The translations under genes and the position numbers were made by a program. DNA of 5,732 nucleotides from Clostridiales bacterium (GTDB lineage Bacteria; Bacillota_A; Clostridia; Oscillospirales; Acutalibacteraceae). The notes beneath the pieces were generated by a model, which was not told the origin of the DNA, did no database searches, and saw nothing but the letters and a program-made list of their open reading frames with translations. Of this stretch, positions 5,721 through 5,732 are shown piece by piece. The number at the start of each line of letters is the position of its first letter. Within the stretch, counting starts at the first letter, position 1. The stretch spans positions 1-5,732 of the forward strand of contig VSOH01000110.1 of assembly GCA_009774735.1 (NCBI GenBank), read 5' to 3'.

Positions 5721-5732
5721 TTAGTATATATA

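Noticed and set aside
5624..5732. Lysine riboswitch or T-box in the asd leader
   Set aside because: Only about 110 bases are available, no conserved L-box or T-box core is seen, and the promoter-like boxes lie close to the gene. A longer leader beyond the window cannot be excluded.
1..5732. CRISPR array, tRNA, rRNA, toxin-antitoxin or defence genes
   Set aside because: No regularly spaced repeats, cloverleaf-type structure, rRNA-like sequence or recognisable defence protein was found on either strand.

Overview
The window looks like core chromosome of a low-GC Clostridia-type Firmicute. The evidence is AT-rich coding sequence, strong AGGAG-like ribosome binding sites, a Bacillus/Clostridium-type cysteinyl-tRNA synthetase (HIGN rather than HIGH signature), an anaerobe-style aldo/keto reductase with a C-terminal two-cluster ferredoxin domain, and the archaeal/fungal-type aspartate-semialdehyde dehydrogenase that is frequent in anaerobic Clostridia. 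A gut Oscillospiraceae/Ruminococcus-like source is a reasonable guess, but the sequence alone does not prove it.

Layout. Positions 1-2441 read rightward: the 3' nine-tenths of cysS (its start lies outside the window), then, 8 bases later, a complete aldo/keto reductase whose ribosome binding site lies in the last codons of cysS. Positions 2442-2834 form a gene-free convergent spacer. It holds a strong terminator for the rightward pair (2474-2520), a GC-rich hairpin (2542-2560), a strong leftward terminator (2695-2737), and fragments that may be mobile-element debris. Positions 2835-5623 read leftward: asd, dapA and dapB, tightly packed (gaps of 32 and 21 bases), surely one operon. Positions 5624-5732 hold the asd leader and an AT-rich promoter region that may be divergent.

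How the genes work together. Asd reduces aspartyl phosphate to aspartate semialdehyde, DapA condenses that with pyruvate, and DapB reduces the product to tetrahydrodipicolinate. The transcription order asd-dapA-dapB therefore equals the reaction order. These steps feed diaminopimelate (cell wall) and lysine synthesis. Aspartate kinase and the later dap/lysA steps are not in the window. CysRS charges tRNA-Cys; the reductase behind it has no evident direct role in that reaction.

All five genes are intact where visible, with their catalytic residues present, and none looks transferred or broken. I found no undescribed system. The points most worth a second look are the structured convergent spacer, the doubled -10-like boxes upstream of asd, and the partly lost lysine-feedback site in DapA.
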